From Jeongeupia chitinilytica (GTDB taxonomy: Bacteria > Pseudomonadota > Gammaproteobacteria > Burkholderiales > Chitinibacteraceae): a stretch of DNA of 64,000 nt. The stretch lies in assembly GCF_014652315.1 (NCBI RefSeq), contig NZ_BMYO01000007.1, positions 227,471 through 291,470 of the forward strand, read 5' to 3'. The translations under genes were made by a program, and so were the position numbers. The notes under the pieces were generated by a model. It worked only from the letters and a program-made list of their open reading frames with translations. It searched no databases and had not been told where the DNA came from. Positions within the stretch are counted from its first letter, which is position 1, and each line of letters starts with the position of its first letter. Below, in pieces: positions 16,341 to 24,760 of the stretch.

Positions 16341-17342
16341 TTAGTGTTGCCGGCGGCGCTGGGTGGCGTCGATCCAGCATTCGGTGGCCGGGGGCTGGCC
16401 AGCGAGCATTGCAAGCACCGCAGCCAGGCTGCCCGCCGCAAGTGCATGGCTGTCCTGCGCCACCGATTGCACCGCCTGCGGCAGGCAGTCGAGCAGGGGA
16501 TGGTCGTCGAAGGTCAGCAGGAAGTCCGGGCCGGCGCCACCGTGGGCGTTGACGAAGGCAAGGACGCCCTCGAGCAGTGTGATCCCGCCGGTGAATACCG
16601 CCTGCGGATAGCGGCCGTGCCGGTCGACCCAGTCGGCCAGACGCGCCTGACCCGAGGCACGCAGGTAATCGCGCTCGCTGATCCAGTCTTCCCCTGGCGT
16701 GATGCCGGCGTCCTCGAGGGCCGCACGGTAGCCGGCGAGCCGGTCGGCACTGGTCGACAGGCTGGCGCCGCCGCCAATATAGAGAATTTCGCGCGCGCCC
16801 TTGGCGATGACCTCGCCAACCAGCACCTCGGCGGCGGCGGCGGCGGCGGTGACGACAAACGGGACCGGTGAGCCCGGTACGCGGCGGTCGGCGAACACCA
16901 GCGGCAGCCGCTTGGCCCAACCGGCGTAGGCCGCCGGCTCGGGGTTGCACGGCACGACGATCAGGCCGTCGACCTGGCGCGCGACCAACTGGCCGATGCC
17001 GGCGGCTTCCTGCCCGGGATCGTCGCCACTGCTGACGGTCATCAGCTGGTAACCGGCTTCGCGCGCCAGCGGCTCGAGTGCCTCGGCGAGGCTGGCGTGG
17101 GCGAAGTTGGTCAGCTGCGGTACGACGAGGCCCAAGGTGTGGCTGGCACGCGAACGCAGGGCGCGCGCCGACTGCGATGGCTGGAACTGGTGTTCGGCAG
17201 CAATCGCTAGGACCCGCTGGCAGGTTGCCTCGGAGATCCGGTAGGCCTCGGCACGGCCATTGAGGACCAGGCTGGCAGTGGTGCGCGACACGCCGGCAAG
17301 GCGGGCAATATCGTCGATGGTCAGGCGGGCAAAGGTGGACAC
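16341..17342 (-). CDS. rbsR: LacI/GalR-family regulator of ribose use (Cra-like subgroup)
   Basis: 333 residues. The N-terminal helix-turn-helix LTIDDIARLAGVSRTTASLV (8-27) and the hinge region QPSQSARALRSRASHTLGLV are followed by a periplasmic-binding-protein-like effector domain. The HTH and the YRISEATCQRV segment resemble Cra/FruR more than E. coli RbsR. The start is GTG with a poor ribosome site. It lies upstream of rbsK in the same direction; two matching operators suggest it represses both itself and the operon. The effector (ribose or a sugar phosphate) is not deducible. Confidence 0.85.
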   Translation of the reverse strand: MSTFARLTIDDIARLAGVSRTTASLVLNGRAEAYRISEATCQRVLAIAAEHQFQPSQSARALRSRASHTLGLVVPQLTNFAHASLAEALEPLAREAGYQLMTVSSGDDPGQEAAGIGQLVARQVDGLIVVPCNPEPAAYAGWAKRLPLVFADRRVPGSPVPFVVTAAAAAAEVLVGEVIAKGAREILYIGGGASLSTSADRLAGYRAALEDAGITPGEDWISERDYLRASGQARLADWVDRHGRYPQAVFTGGITLLEGVLAFVNAHGGAGPDFLLTFDDHPLLDCLPQAVQSVAQDSHALAAGSLAAVLAMLAGQPPATECWIDATQRRRQH

Positions 17343-17358
17343 GGTCTTTGGATGACTT

Positions 17359-17375
17359 GCTAAACCGTATTCAGC
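17359..17375. promoter_or_regulatory. Second RbsR-type operator, before the regulator gene
   Basis: GCTAAACCGTATTCAGC shares 14 of 17 bases with the operator at 16165-16181. It lies only 17 bp upstream of the regulator start codon, fitting autorepression. Confidence 0.72.
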
Positions 17376-17417
17376 ATAACGGCCGCTGTTGTTGTGGACA
17401 AGGCAAGGATGTACAGA

Positions 17418-17912
17418 TCAGCGTGTCCGGTTGCCGCCGCTGTTGGGCCACCAGGCAAACTGCCATTCCGCGAAGGTCTTTTTGTCGGCAAAACCGCCGA
17501 ACTGGGGCGGAAAGTTGGCCTGTTTCAGCGGCGTTTTGGTCGATTTGCTGTATACCCCCATGAATCCACCTCCCGGGGCGCCGATGTAACCCCAGTCTTC
17601 GCCGGTCATCGGGTCCTTGTAGGCACGGCGCAGGAAACGGCGTGCAAACGGCACCCGCGGGTCCTGCACCAGATCCTGAAGCCGCTTCGGATACTGCGTG
17701 CCTTCGACGCCCTGAATGGCGGTGTAGTTTTTCAGTGCCAGCCGGATTTCGTCACCGACGCGCAGCAGTTCCTGCTCCCGCTCGCGCTGCAGCTTGGTTT
17801 GCCACGCGTCACCGACGAGGCCGAGATAGATGCCCATCACCAGCACCATCATCAGCACCCAGATGTAGGCGAAGCCGGCCTGGCGGCTAGAGGTCGCGGA
17901 ACGGTTTGCCAT
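17418..17912 (-). CDS. Pseudopilin lacking Glu5 (GspK-like position)
   Basis: 164 residues. A short leader MANRSATSSRQAG is followed by a prepilin-type helix FAYIWVLMMVLVMGIYLGLV. The usual Glu at position +5 of the mature pilin is replaced (FAYIW), which in type II systems is typical of the tip pseudopilin GspK. The C-terminal region is globular with many aromatic residues. The start at 17912 overlaps the preceding gene by 26 bp. Last gene of the secretion operon. Confidence 0.72.
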   Translation of the reverse strand: MANRSATSSRQAGFAYIWVLMMVLVMGIYLGLVGDAWQTKLQREREQELLRVGDEIRLALKNYTAIQGVEGTQYPKRLQDLVQDPRVPFARRFLRRAYKDPMTGEDWGYIGAPGGGFMGVYSKSTKTPLKQANFPPQFGGFADKKTFAEWQFAWWPNSGGNRTR

Positions 17913-18264
17913 CGCTGTCGCTGCCATCGGCGCCGCTCTTGACGTCGTACACGCCGCTGCCGCCTTCCGGCGTGATCGTGCGCCAGCCGTCGCGGCGGTT
18001 GGACACCGGGTCGAGCGGCATTTCGCGCAGGTAGTGCCGCTGGACCAGTTCGTCCAGCGTGGCCGGATAGCGGCCGGTGTCGGCATAGAACTTGTCGATC
18101 GCGTCGCGCATGGCGACGAGGTTGTGCTTGAGCACGGTCTCGGCGGCGCGGTCGGTCTGCTGGAAATAGCGCGGCACGACCAGCGTCAGCAGGCTGGCCA
18201 TGATGGCAAGTACGACGAGCAGTTCGATCAGGGTAAAGCCGCGGCGGCGGCGGGAACAGGACAT
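17887..18264 (-). CDS. Type II secretion/type IV pilus pseudopilin
   Basis: 125 residues. The prepilin cleavage site is MSCSRRRRG/FTLIELLVVLAI with Glu5 present. It is followed by the helix VPRYFQQTDRAAETVLKHNL and a small globular domain with YPATLDELVQ and DPVSNRRDGW, the GspG-like fold region. The start at 18264 is chosen because the upstream gene ends 7 bp before it; the ribosome site is weak. Part of the 11-gene operon. Confidence 0.82.
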   Translation of the reverse strand: MSCSRRRRGFTLIELLVVLAIMASLLTLVVPRYFQQTDRAAETVLKHNLVAMRDAIDKFYADTGRYPATLDELVQRHYLREMPLDPVSNRRDGWRTITPEGGSGVYDVKSGADGSDSDGKPFRDL

Positions 18265-18271
18265 CTCGGGA

Positions 18272-18745
18272 TCACCAGTCACGGTAGGGCGTGCCATTGA
18301 GGCCGACGCCGTTGGAGCGCGTGTACACATCGTAGACGTCGCGGCCTTCCTGCGGCGAGTCCGGCGGACTGGCGTAGCTGCGCAGCCCCCAGGTCTGCAC
18401 GTTGCTCATGCTCGGGCAGTCGCAGAACGGGTCGCGCGGAATGCGGCGCAGGAAATAGATCTTCTTGCCGGTCGGGTCCTTGGCATCCTTGACGCCGTCG
18501 GCCAGCAGGTTCAGCTCCGGCGGGTAGCCGGTATCGTCGAGCGATTTGCTGACGCGTCCGTCGTCGACCGCCTGCTTGTAGGCGTCGATGGCGGAGCGGA
18601 TCTGCCACAGGGCCTGCCGCAGTTCGGATTCGCGGTTGCGCGTCGCCGCGACCTGCGACAGCGGCAGGGCCACCGTCGCGAGCACGGCAAGGATGGTCAG
18701 CGTGACCATCAGCTCGATCAGCGTGAAACCGCGGGTCCGGACCAT
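18272..18745 (-). CDS. Type II secretion/type IV pilus pseudopilin
   Basis: 157 residues. A very short leader MVRTRG precedes the FTLIELMVTLTILAVLATVA helix with Glu5. The soluble part has GspG-like elements (YPPELNLLADGVKD, KIYFLRRIPRDPF) and two Cys (CDC). It lies 6 bp after the secretin stop and is the second of four pilin-type proteins encoded in this operon. Confidence 0.83.
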   Translation of the reverse strand: MVRTRGFTLIELMVTLTILAVLATVALPLSQVAATRNRESELRQALWQIRSAIDAYKQAVDDGRVSKSLDDTGYPPELNLLADGVKDAKDPTGKKIYFLRRIPRDPFCDCPSMSNVQTWGLRSYASPPDSPQEGRDVYDVYTRSNGVGLNGTPYRDW

Positions 18746-18751
18746 GATCGC

Positions 18752-20704
18752 TCAGCGCCGTCCCAGGCCGCTGCGCGGCGGCGGTGTCGGGCTGGCACTC
18801 GCCGACGAAGCGGGCGCCGCCGCAGGCGCGGCCACCGGTGCGGGGGCGGGAGGCGGCACCGGAACCGGCGCCGGCGGCGGTGCGGAAACCGCGCCGCCTT
18901 GCGTCGAGAAATTCACGCTCGAGGCATTGCGCAGCCGCAGCGGGTCGGTCGAGATCAACGCATCGGTGCCGCTGTCGAACTGGGTGATGTAGCCGCCCGG
19001 GATCGGCAGGTTGCGGACGATGCGCGGCGTGATCGACAGCACCAATTCGGTCTTGGTCGACTTGTCTTCCTTGGAACCGAAAATGCGGTCGAGGACCGGC
19101 AGCTCGCCGAGGCCCGGAATCGCGTTGCCGGTGCTCTGGCTGTTGCGGCTCAGCAGGCCGGCGAGGATCTGCGTTTCGCCGTCGCGGCCGCTCATATTGG
19201 TTTCGGCGCGGCGCGTGCCGATCTGGTAAGCGATCAGCCCGGTCTGGGTCTTGATGGTGCCGGTGACGTTCGACACTTCGAGCTGGACCTTGACGCCGAC
19301 GTCGCCGTCGGTGCCGAGCGTCGGCTCGACATTCAGCGTCAGGCCGACGTCCTGGTAACTAACGGTTTCGCTGACCACGCCGTTCGAGTTGACCGTGGTG
19401 ACCACCGGCAGCCGGTCGCCGATGAGGATCTTGGCCTTGTCGCGGTTCTTGACGCGGATCTTCGGGTTCGCGAGCACCGTGCCGGCGCCCTTGGCGTGCG
19501 AGATGTTGGCAGTGATCGTCGGGTTGCCGACGTTGACGAGGACATTGCCCTTGTTGATGTTGGTGAGCTGGTCCAGGCCGATCAGCCCCGGCGTGAACGT
19601 CCCCCTGCTGGTGTCGGTGGCCCCGGTGAAACCGCCAAGGGTTGCGCTGACGCTGTCCGGATAACGGATGCCAAGGTTGAGCGTATCGGTGCTGTTGACT
19701 TCGAGCACCTCGACGTCGAACACGACTTCGGATTGCGGCAGGTCCTGTGCCGCGATCAGCCGTTCGGCGACGGCGATCGCCTCGGGCGTGTCGCGCATCA
19801 CCAGCATGTTCAGGCGTTCGTCGATGTAGACGTCGCGGGTCTTGATCATCTGCTTGAGCATCGCCAGCACCTGCTTGGGGTCGGCGTTGCTCAGGTAGAA
19901 GGTCCGCATCACCAGATCCTTGTAGTCGCGGTCCTTGTCCGGGCGCTTCGGGTAAATCAGGATGGTGTTGTCGTTGAGGACCTTCTTGTCGAGCTGGTTG
20001 GTCGCGAGGATCAGGTTGATCACGTCCTCGACCGTGGTATCGCGGGCGAAGATCGTCGTGCGCAGGTTCGGCGGCACGTCGCGGTCGAAAATGAAGTTGA
20101 CCTTGCCGATGCGCGCGACGATGTCGAACACGCTGGTGACCGGCTGATCGCGGAACTGCAGCGAGATCGGGCTCTTGAGTGCCTGTGCCAGTGCCGGGCG
20201 CAGGTTGGCTTCACGCGCCTTGCGGTTCTCGATGTCGTCCTTGAGCTTGACCGCCTGCGGATTGCGCGGATTCTCGGCCAGCAGCTGGCGGACGATCTCC
20301 AGTGCCTCGTCCGGACGCTGGTCCTTGATCTCGCCGGCGAACTTGAGCATCGATTCGGCGCGGCTGGCGCGTTCGAGCTGGCGCATGCCTTCCTGCGCGC
20401 GCACATTGCCCGGGTCCCACGACAGCATCTGCTGGTAACGCGCGAGTGCACCGGGCATGTCGCCGCGGGCACGGGCGGTTTCGGCGTCCTGGAGCAACTG
20501 GCCAAGCAGCTGGTCGAGCTGGCGGCGGTAGGCGGTACGCAGCTTGATGTCGTCGGGGTACTGCTTCACCGCGGTCTGCAGTGCTTTCAGCCCTTCCTGC
20601 GTATCGCCCTGCTGGATCAGCGCTTCGCCCTGTTGGCGGGCAGTGTCGGCGGCACAGCCGGCGAGCATTGCGGCCAGAATGGTCACGGTCAACGCGCGTT
20701 TCAC
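18752..20704 (-). CDS. gspD: Secretin, GspD/PilQ family, lipoprotein with TPR-like N-terminus
   Basis: 650 residues. The leader MKRALTVTILAAMLAGC ends in a lipobox. Residues about 20-150 look like tetratricopeptide helices. An N0/STN-like domain (LQFRDQPVTSVFDIVARIGK) and an N1 repeat follow. The secretin core has VFDVEVLEVNSTDT, VGNPTITANISHAKGAGTVL, and near the end GLGELPVLDRIFGSKED. A Pro/Ala-rich tail closes it. It forms the outer-membrane channel. Start is GTG, overlapping the upstream stop (GTGA). The TPR-secretin arrangement resembles MshL-like proteins more than classical GspD. Confidence 0.9.
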   Translation of the reverse strand: MKRALTVTILAAMLAGCAADTARQQGEALIQQGDTQEGLKALQTAVKQYPDDIKLRTAYRRQLDQLLGQLLQDAETARARGDMPGALARYQQMLSWDPGNVRAQEGMRQLERASRAESMLKFAGEIKDQRPDEALEIVRQLLAENPRNPQAVKLKDDIENRKAREANLRPALAQALKSPISLQFRDQPVTSVFDIVARIGKVNFIFDRDVPPNLRTTIFARDTTVEDVINLILATNQLDKKVLNDNTILIYPKRPDKDRDYKDLVMRTFYLSNADPKQVLAMLKQMIKTRDVYIDERLNMLVMRDTPEAIAVAERLIAAQDLPQSEVVFDVEVLEVNSTDTLNLGIRYPDSVSATLGGFTGATDTSRGTFTPGLIGLDQLTNINKGNVLVNVGNPTITANISHAKGAGTVLANPKIRVKNRDKAKILIGDRLPVVTTVNSNGVVSETVSYQDVGLTLNVEPTLGTDGDVGVKVQLEVSNVTGTIKTQTGLIAYQIGTRRAETNMSGRDGETQILAGLLSRNSQSTGNAIPGLGELPVLDRIFGSKEDKSTKTELVLSITPRIVRNLPIPGGYITQFDSGTDALISTDPLRLRNASSVNFSTQGGAVSAPPPAPVPVPPPAPAPVAAPAAAPASSASASPTPPPRSGLGRR

Positions 20705-21243
20705 GGCGTTCCTCCTATCGGCAGCACCTGCTGCTGATTCAATGGCATGAAAGTAAAGGCGACGACGTCGCGGCCGACCTTGTCGACGCGCCAGGTGCCG
20801 AGCAGGGTTTCACCCTGCTGGATGCGGCCGAGCGCATCGCAGCGGTTGCAGACGACATACTGGTCGCTGCCGGCCTGCAGCACGACATAGTCGGTACCGC
20901 GTTCGTGCCAGGTCGAGACGACCTGGAACGGCAGCGGCGGCGCAACCGGCACCGGGGTCGGGGTCGGTTTGGCCGGCGGTGGCGGCGGTGGCGGCGGTGG
21001 CGCCCACGTCTGCTTGGGGAACAGGTTGACGGCGCTGGCGTTCGACGCCGCCGAGGCACGGACGGTGGCGACGCGGGCGACCGAACTCGCTTCGGAGGCG
21101 AGCTCGCGGACCGGCATGTTGCGCGGTTTGCGTGCCGCGACATCGCTGCCGGCAGCGGGCGTATCGCTGCCGTCCTTCCAGATGGTGTAACCGGTCAGCA
21201 GTACCGTGACGGCCAGGACGATTTGCAAGGGGCGAGACAGCAT
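20701..21243 (-). CDS. Bitopic proline-rich protein (PilP/GspC-like position)
   Basis: 180 residues. An N-terminal membrane anchor MLSRPLQIVLAVTVLLTGYTI is followed by a flexible periplasmic stretch with nine consecutive prolines and a PTPTPVPVAPP segment. A small beta-rich C-terminal domain (about 110-175) has two cysteines in VVCNRCDALG. By position between the PilO-like protein and the secretin it should link the inner-membrane platform to the secretin, as PilP or GspC do. No HR or PDZ domain is obvious. Confidence 0.68.
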   Translation of the reverse strand: MLSRPLQIVLAVTVLLTGYTIWKDGSDTPAAGSDVAARKPRNMPVRELASEASSVARVATVRASAASNASAVNLFPKQTWAPPPPPPPPPAKPTPTPVPVAPPLPFQVVSTWHERGTDYVVLQAGSDQYVVCNRCDALGRIQQGETLLGTWRVDKVGRDVVAFTFMPLNQQQVLPIGGTP

Positions 21244-21797
21244 CAGCGGGCTCCCACGGCTTGCGGTTGTCCCACTTCGGTCAGGTAGGAGAGCTGGAGC
21301 TGGATGGCGAGCATTTCCTCGCCGATCTGCTGGCGGCTCATGCTGACCGATTCGATCCGCACCCCCGGAATCGCCGACAACTCGCGCATGAAGGCACGCA
21401 GCGACGGATAGGTGCCGCCGGCCGGAAACTGCAGGCCGAAGCGCATCAGGTGACCATCGCCTTCGGTCACGCTCTTGTAGTCGCTCTGCACCACGCCGAT
21501 CCCGTTTTTGGCCGCCAGTTCGGACAGCTCGCCCAGGAAAGCCGTAAAGCTCGTGTCGCGGCGCAGCCGGACATAGGCGGCCTCGCTGGCCACGTCGCTG
21601 GCACGGACGACGCGACGGAGTTCTTCCCGCTTCGTCGCGACGGCCAGCTCGCGCTTGTCGAGGTCCTGCTCGACCGGTTCGACCTGCTGTTTCAGCAGCA
21701 CGACGGCCATGCCGATCAGCGCGAGGCCGACCCAGCCGAGCGTACCGGCGTAGCGGGGCCATTTGCGCAGATGCCAGATCAGTTGCTGCGGCTTCAT
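21243..21797 (-). CDS. PilO-like inner-membrane assembly protein
   Basis: 184 residues: cytoplasmic start MKPQQLIWHLRKWPRYAG, one membrane helix (about 19-36), a coiled coil (EPVEQDLDKRELAVATKREEL), then a ferredoxin-like fold region with FGLQFPAGGTYPSLRAFM. This matches PilO/GspM-type platform proteins. It overlaps both neighbours (ATGA before, TGATG after). Confidence 0.78.
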   Translation of the reverse strand: MKPQQLIWHLRKWPRYAGTLGWVGLALIGMAVVLLKQQVEPVEQDLDKRELAVATKREELRRVVRASDVASEAAYVRLRRDTSFTAFLGELSELAAKNGIGVVQSDYKSVTEGDGHLMRFGLQFPAGGTYPSLRAFMRELSAIPGVRIESVSMSRQQIGEEMLAIQLQLSYLTEVGQPQAVGAR

Positions 21798-22324
21798 GGT
21801 GCCTCCGCCGCGCGCCAGCGCACTTCGACCGCAGCGCCGGTCGGCTTGAAGGGATCGGTCGGCTTGAGCGACTGCCGCGCCAGCATCACCTGCGCGACAT
21901 CGGGTTGCTGGGCCAGTGCGTCGATCCACGCCAGCAGGTCTTTCTGCGTCTTGGCTTCGAGTTCGAGCTTGAGGTTGCGTTCGGTCGTGCTGACATCGAT
22001 CTTGGTGTAGGCGATCGTCGGGAGCCAGGCGGCTTCAAGTGCAGCCAGTCCGGTTTCGGGCGAGAGGGACTGCGCGTGTTCGATGGCGGCGACCTTGTCG
22101 TTCAGTGGTGCTTCCTTCTGGGCTTCGAGCCGGGAGGCTTCGCGCTTCTTGATCTGCCACGACAGTTCGGCCTCCTGGGTGTCGACGAGCTTGCGGCGTT
22201 CCTCGGCCACGTCCTGCCGCGAGAGTACCCACAGCAGTACGACGACACCGGCGGCGATCAGGGCGAGGCCGAGCCACGGCGTCGCGGACGGCTTGCGATG
22301 GAAATCGAGCTGGATCGTCCTCAT
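21794..22324 (-). CDS. PilN-like inner-membrane assembly protein
   Basis: 176 residues: short cytoplasmic N-terminus MRTIQLDFHRKP, a membrane helix LGLALIAAGVVVLLWVL, a coiled coil (about 40-85) and a periplasmic domain with LLAWIDALAQQPDVAQVML. It has the usual PilN layout, where the N-terminal peptide docks on PilM. Overlaps both neighbours by 4 bp. Confidence 0.78.
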   Translation of the reverse strand: MRTIQLDFHRKPSATPWLGLALIAAGVVVLLWVLSRQDVAEERRKLVDTQEAELSWQIKKREASRLEAQKEAPLNDKVAAIEHAQSLSPETGLAALEAAWLPTIAYTKIDVSTTERNLKLELEAKTQKDLLAWIDALAQQPDVAQVMLARQSLKPTDPFKPTGAAVEVRWRAAEAP

Positions 22325-23085
22325 GCGGCGACCTCCGGCCGGGCCCATTCGCGGGCGGCGTCGAGCAACGGATGCAGACCGCCGAGCCATTCGAGTTCGA
22401 ACGCGTCGTCGTCGTGGTCGGCCGGTTGCTGCGTCGAGGCGAGGTAGAGCTCGCGCGGCACGAAATCGCTGGCGAGCATCGCTGCGTCACGGACCAGCGC
22501 CGTCAGCGAGGCCCCGTTGAGGCCGCCGGCCGGCATCGGCAGGGTCACGACGCCGCGCCAGCTGCGCTGTTTGCGGAACAGGCAGCTGACGTGTTCGGAT
22601 TCGGCGAGAAGCAGGGCAAACTCGCGGGATTTGAGTTCGCCGTGATAACGGTTGGCCACGTCGGTCAGCAAGGGCGCCACCGCCTGCAGCTTGCATTTGC
22701 GCGTGCGGGCCAGCTCCAGCAGGGTCTGGTAAAGGCCCTGGTCGACGGCGGCGGCGAGGCGCGGCGCACCGTAGCGGCCGTCCTCGATCGCGACGCGCCA
22801 GGTGTCGGTGGCGACGTTGAACTGCGAGGCCATGAGCACCCGGGCGTAGCCCTGCCAGTCGGCCTCGCGCTTGAGGTTGTCCTGCCACGGCAGCACGCTG
22901 TAGCGCACCCACGGTGCACCCAGATGCAGCGTCAGCGTGTCGAGGCGGCCGGCCGGCGCATCGCCCAGCAGCTGTTGCAGCCGCAGTACCGCCGTATCGG
23001 CGGTGCCGTCGATCGATTCGGCACGGCGCACGACCGGGCCGCGCGGCCATCGGGGCCGGCTGGCGAGCAGGACCTGGCTGCGCAT
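22321..23085 (-). CDS. PilM/MshI-like cytoplasmic protein
   Basis: 254 residues from the ATG at 23085. No signal peptide or membrane segment. It has the loose pattern of an actin-fold assembly ATPase of the PilM/GspL type (LHLGAPWVRYSVLPW, QYARVLMASQFN-like core, LLAESEHVSCLF), but a clear phosphate-binding loop is not evident. The assignment rests mostly on its place between GspE and the PilN-like protein. The start is uncertain: the frame is open into the gspE end and a TTG start is possible. Confidence 0.6.
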   Translation of the reverse strand: MRSQVLLASRPRWPRGPVVRRAESIDGTADTAVLRLQQLLGDAPAGRLDTLTLHLGAPWVRYSVLPWQDNLKREADWQGYARVLMASQFNVATDTWRVAIEDGRYGAPRLAAAVDQGLYQTLLELARTRKCKLQAVAPLLTDVANRYHGELKSREFALLLAESEHVSCLFRKQRSWRGVVTLPMPAGGLNGASLTALVRDAAMLASDFVPRELYLASTQQPADHDDDAFELEWLGGLHPLLDAAREWARPEVAA

Positions 23086-23101
23086 GAGCCAGCCGTGATG
23101 G

Positions 23102-24760
23102 TCAATCGACAAAGGTGACACGATTGATTTCCTGCAGGGTGGTTTCACCGCGCGACACGGCCAGCATGGCCATCTGCCGCATCGATGCGAAGCCGGTCAG
23201 GCTGGCGAGCGTTTTCATTTCTCCGGGCGGCGCGCGGTTGACGATGGCGACCTTGAGGTCGTCGTTGAGCCGCAGCACTTCGGCAATCGCCTTGCGCCCC
23301 AGATACCCGGTATCGCGGCAGGCCTTGCAGCCGGTGCCCTTGCGGAAGCGCCAGGCGGCGACCTGGTCGCGGGTGAGGCCGGAGGCTTCGAGCAGCTCGT
23401 CGTCCGGATTGTCGTCGGTGATGCAGTGCGGGCAGATCTTGCGGATCAGCCGCTGCGCGACGACGCCGATCAGCGCATCGACGAAGCTGTGCGATTCGAC
23501 GCCCATGTGCATGAAGCGGTCGAGCACCGAGAACGCGTTGTTGGCGTGCACCGACGTCAGGACCAGGTGACCGGTCAGCGCCGCCTGCACGGCAATGTTG
23601 GCGGTTTCGCCGTCGCGGATTTCACCGACGAGGATCTTGTCCGGGTCGTGCCGCAGGATCGAGCGCAGGCCGCGGGCGAAGCTCAAACCCTTCTTGTCGT
23701 TGACCGGGATCTGCAGCACGCCGGGCAACTGGTACTCGACCGGGTCCTCGATGGTGATGATCTTTTCTTCGCCGGTGTTGATTTCCGACAGCGTCGCATA
23801 CAGCGTCGTCGATTTGCCCGAGCCGGTCGGCCCGGTCACCAGCAAGAGGCCGTACGGTTCGTTGGCGAGCGAGCGGATCGCCGCCATCGTCACGTCCTCG
23901 TGACCGAGGATGTCGAGCCGCAGCTGCTTGAACGAATCGCCGCCGCCCTGCTTGTCGAGCACCCGCAGTACCGCATCCTCGCCGTAGATCGACGGCATGA
24001 TCGAGACGCGGAAGTCGATGTCGCGGCCGTTCATGATGACCTTGAAACGGCCGTCCTGCGGGATCCGCCGTTCGGCGATGTCGAGGTCGGCGAGCACCTT
24101 GATCCGCGACACGGTCTGTTCGGCGGTTTCGATGCCGTTGGCGCCGCCGATGTGCAGCAGTACGCCGTCGATCCGGTACTTGATCGACAGGCCGGCCGGG
24201 GTGCTCTCGAGGTGGATGTCCGACGCCTTGGACTTGAGGGCGTCGTACAGCGTCGAGTTGACCAGCTTGACCACCGGATTGCTGTCGGCGGCAATCGTCG
24301 ACAGCGAGATTTCCGGCACGCCGTCGTTGCTGGCTTCGCCGTCGCCACCACCGGCGAGCTGGTCCATCGCCCGGTGGCTGGTCTCGTACTTTTCCAGATA
24401 GGACGCGATGTCGTCGTAATGGCCCAGCGCATTGCGGAACGGGACCGACAGACGCTGCAGCGCCCAGTTGCGCGTGGCCGCATCGAACGGGTCGCCGTAG
24501 ACCAGCGACAGGCTGCCGTCGGTGTCCTCGACCAGCACGCACTGGTGCGCGACGGCATCGGCGTAGGGCAGCAGGTCGTAGCGCGGAAACAGTGCGTCGA
24601 GATCGGACCGTGTCAGCGCCGGCAGGCCGAGGAAGGTGCTGACGTCGAAACGGTAGTCGTCGTCGGAGGCACCGAGCGTCTGCTGCAGCAGCAGCGGCAG
24701 CGGGGTGTCGCCGCGGTTGGCGCGCAGGTGCTGGATCAGGTCGAGCGTCAGCGCGGACAT
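23102..24760 (-). CDS. gspE: Secretion/pilus assembly ATPase GspE
   Basis: 552 residues. An N-terminal GspE N1-like domain precedes the ATPase with Walker A GPTGSGKS (310-317), Asp box EEKIITIEDPVEYQLPG, Walker B ILVGEIRDGETANIA and His box LTGHLVLTSVHANNA. A CxxC...CxxC zinc site follows (CPHC, CKAC). It is the hexameric motor that drives pseudopilus growth. The start overlaps the gspF stop (TGATG). Confidence 0.94.
   Translation of the reverse strand: MSALTLDLIQHLRANRGDTPLPLLLQQTLGASDDDYRFDVSTFLGLPALTRSDLDALFPRYDLLPYADAVAHQCVLVEDTDGSLSLVYGDPFDAATRNWALQRLSVPFRNALGHYDDIASYLEKYETSHRAMDQLAGGGDGEASNDGVPEISLSTIAADSNPVVKLVNSTLYDALKSKASDIHLESTPAGLSIKYRIDGVLLHIGGANGIETAEQTVSRIKVLADLDIAERRIPQDGRFKVIMNGRDIDFRVSIMPSIYGEDAVLRVLDKQGGGDSFKQLRLDILGHEDVTMAAIRSLANEPYGLLLVTGPTGSGKSTTLYATLSEINTGEEKIITIEDPVEYQLPGVLQIPVNDKKGLSFARGLRSILRHDPDKILVGEIRDGETANIAVQAALTGHLVLTSVHANNAFSVLDRFMHMGVESHSFVDALIGVVAQRLIRKICPHCITDDNPDDELLEASGLTRDQVAAWRFRKGTGCKACRDTGYLGRKAIAEVLRLNDDLKVAIVNRAPPGEMKTLASLTGFASMRQMAMLAVSRGETTLQEINRVTFVD

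Noticed and set aside
18200..20737. 845-codon frame antisense to the secretin and pseudopilin
   Set aside because: Shadow of high-GC genes on the other strand; Arg/Asp/His-rich with no fold.
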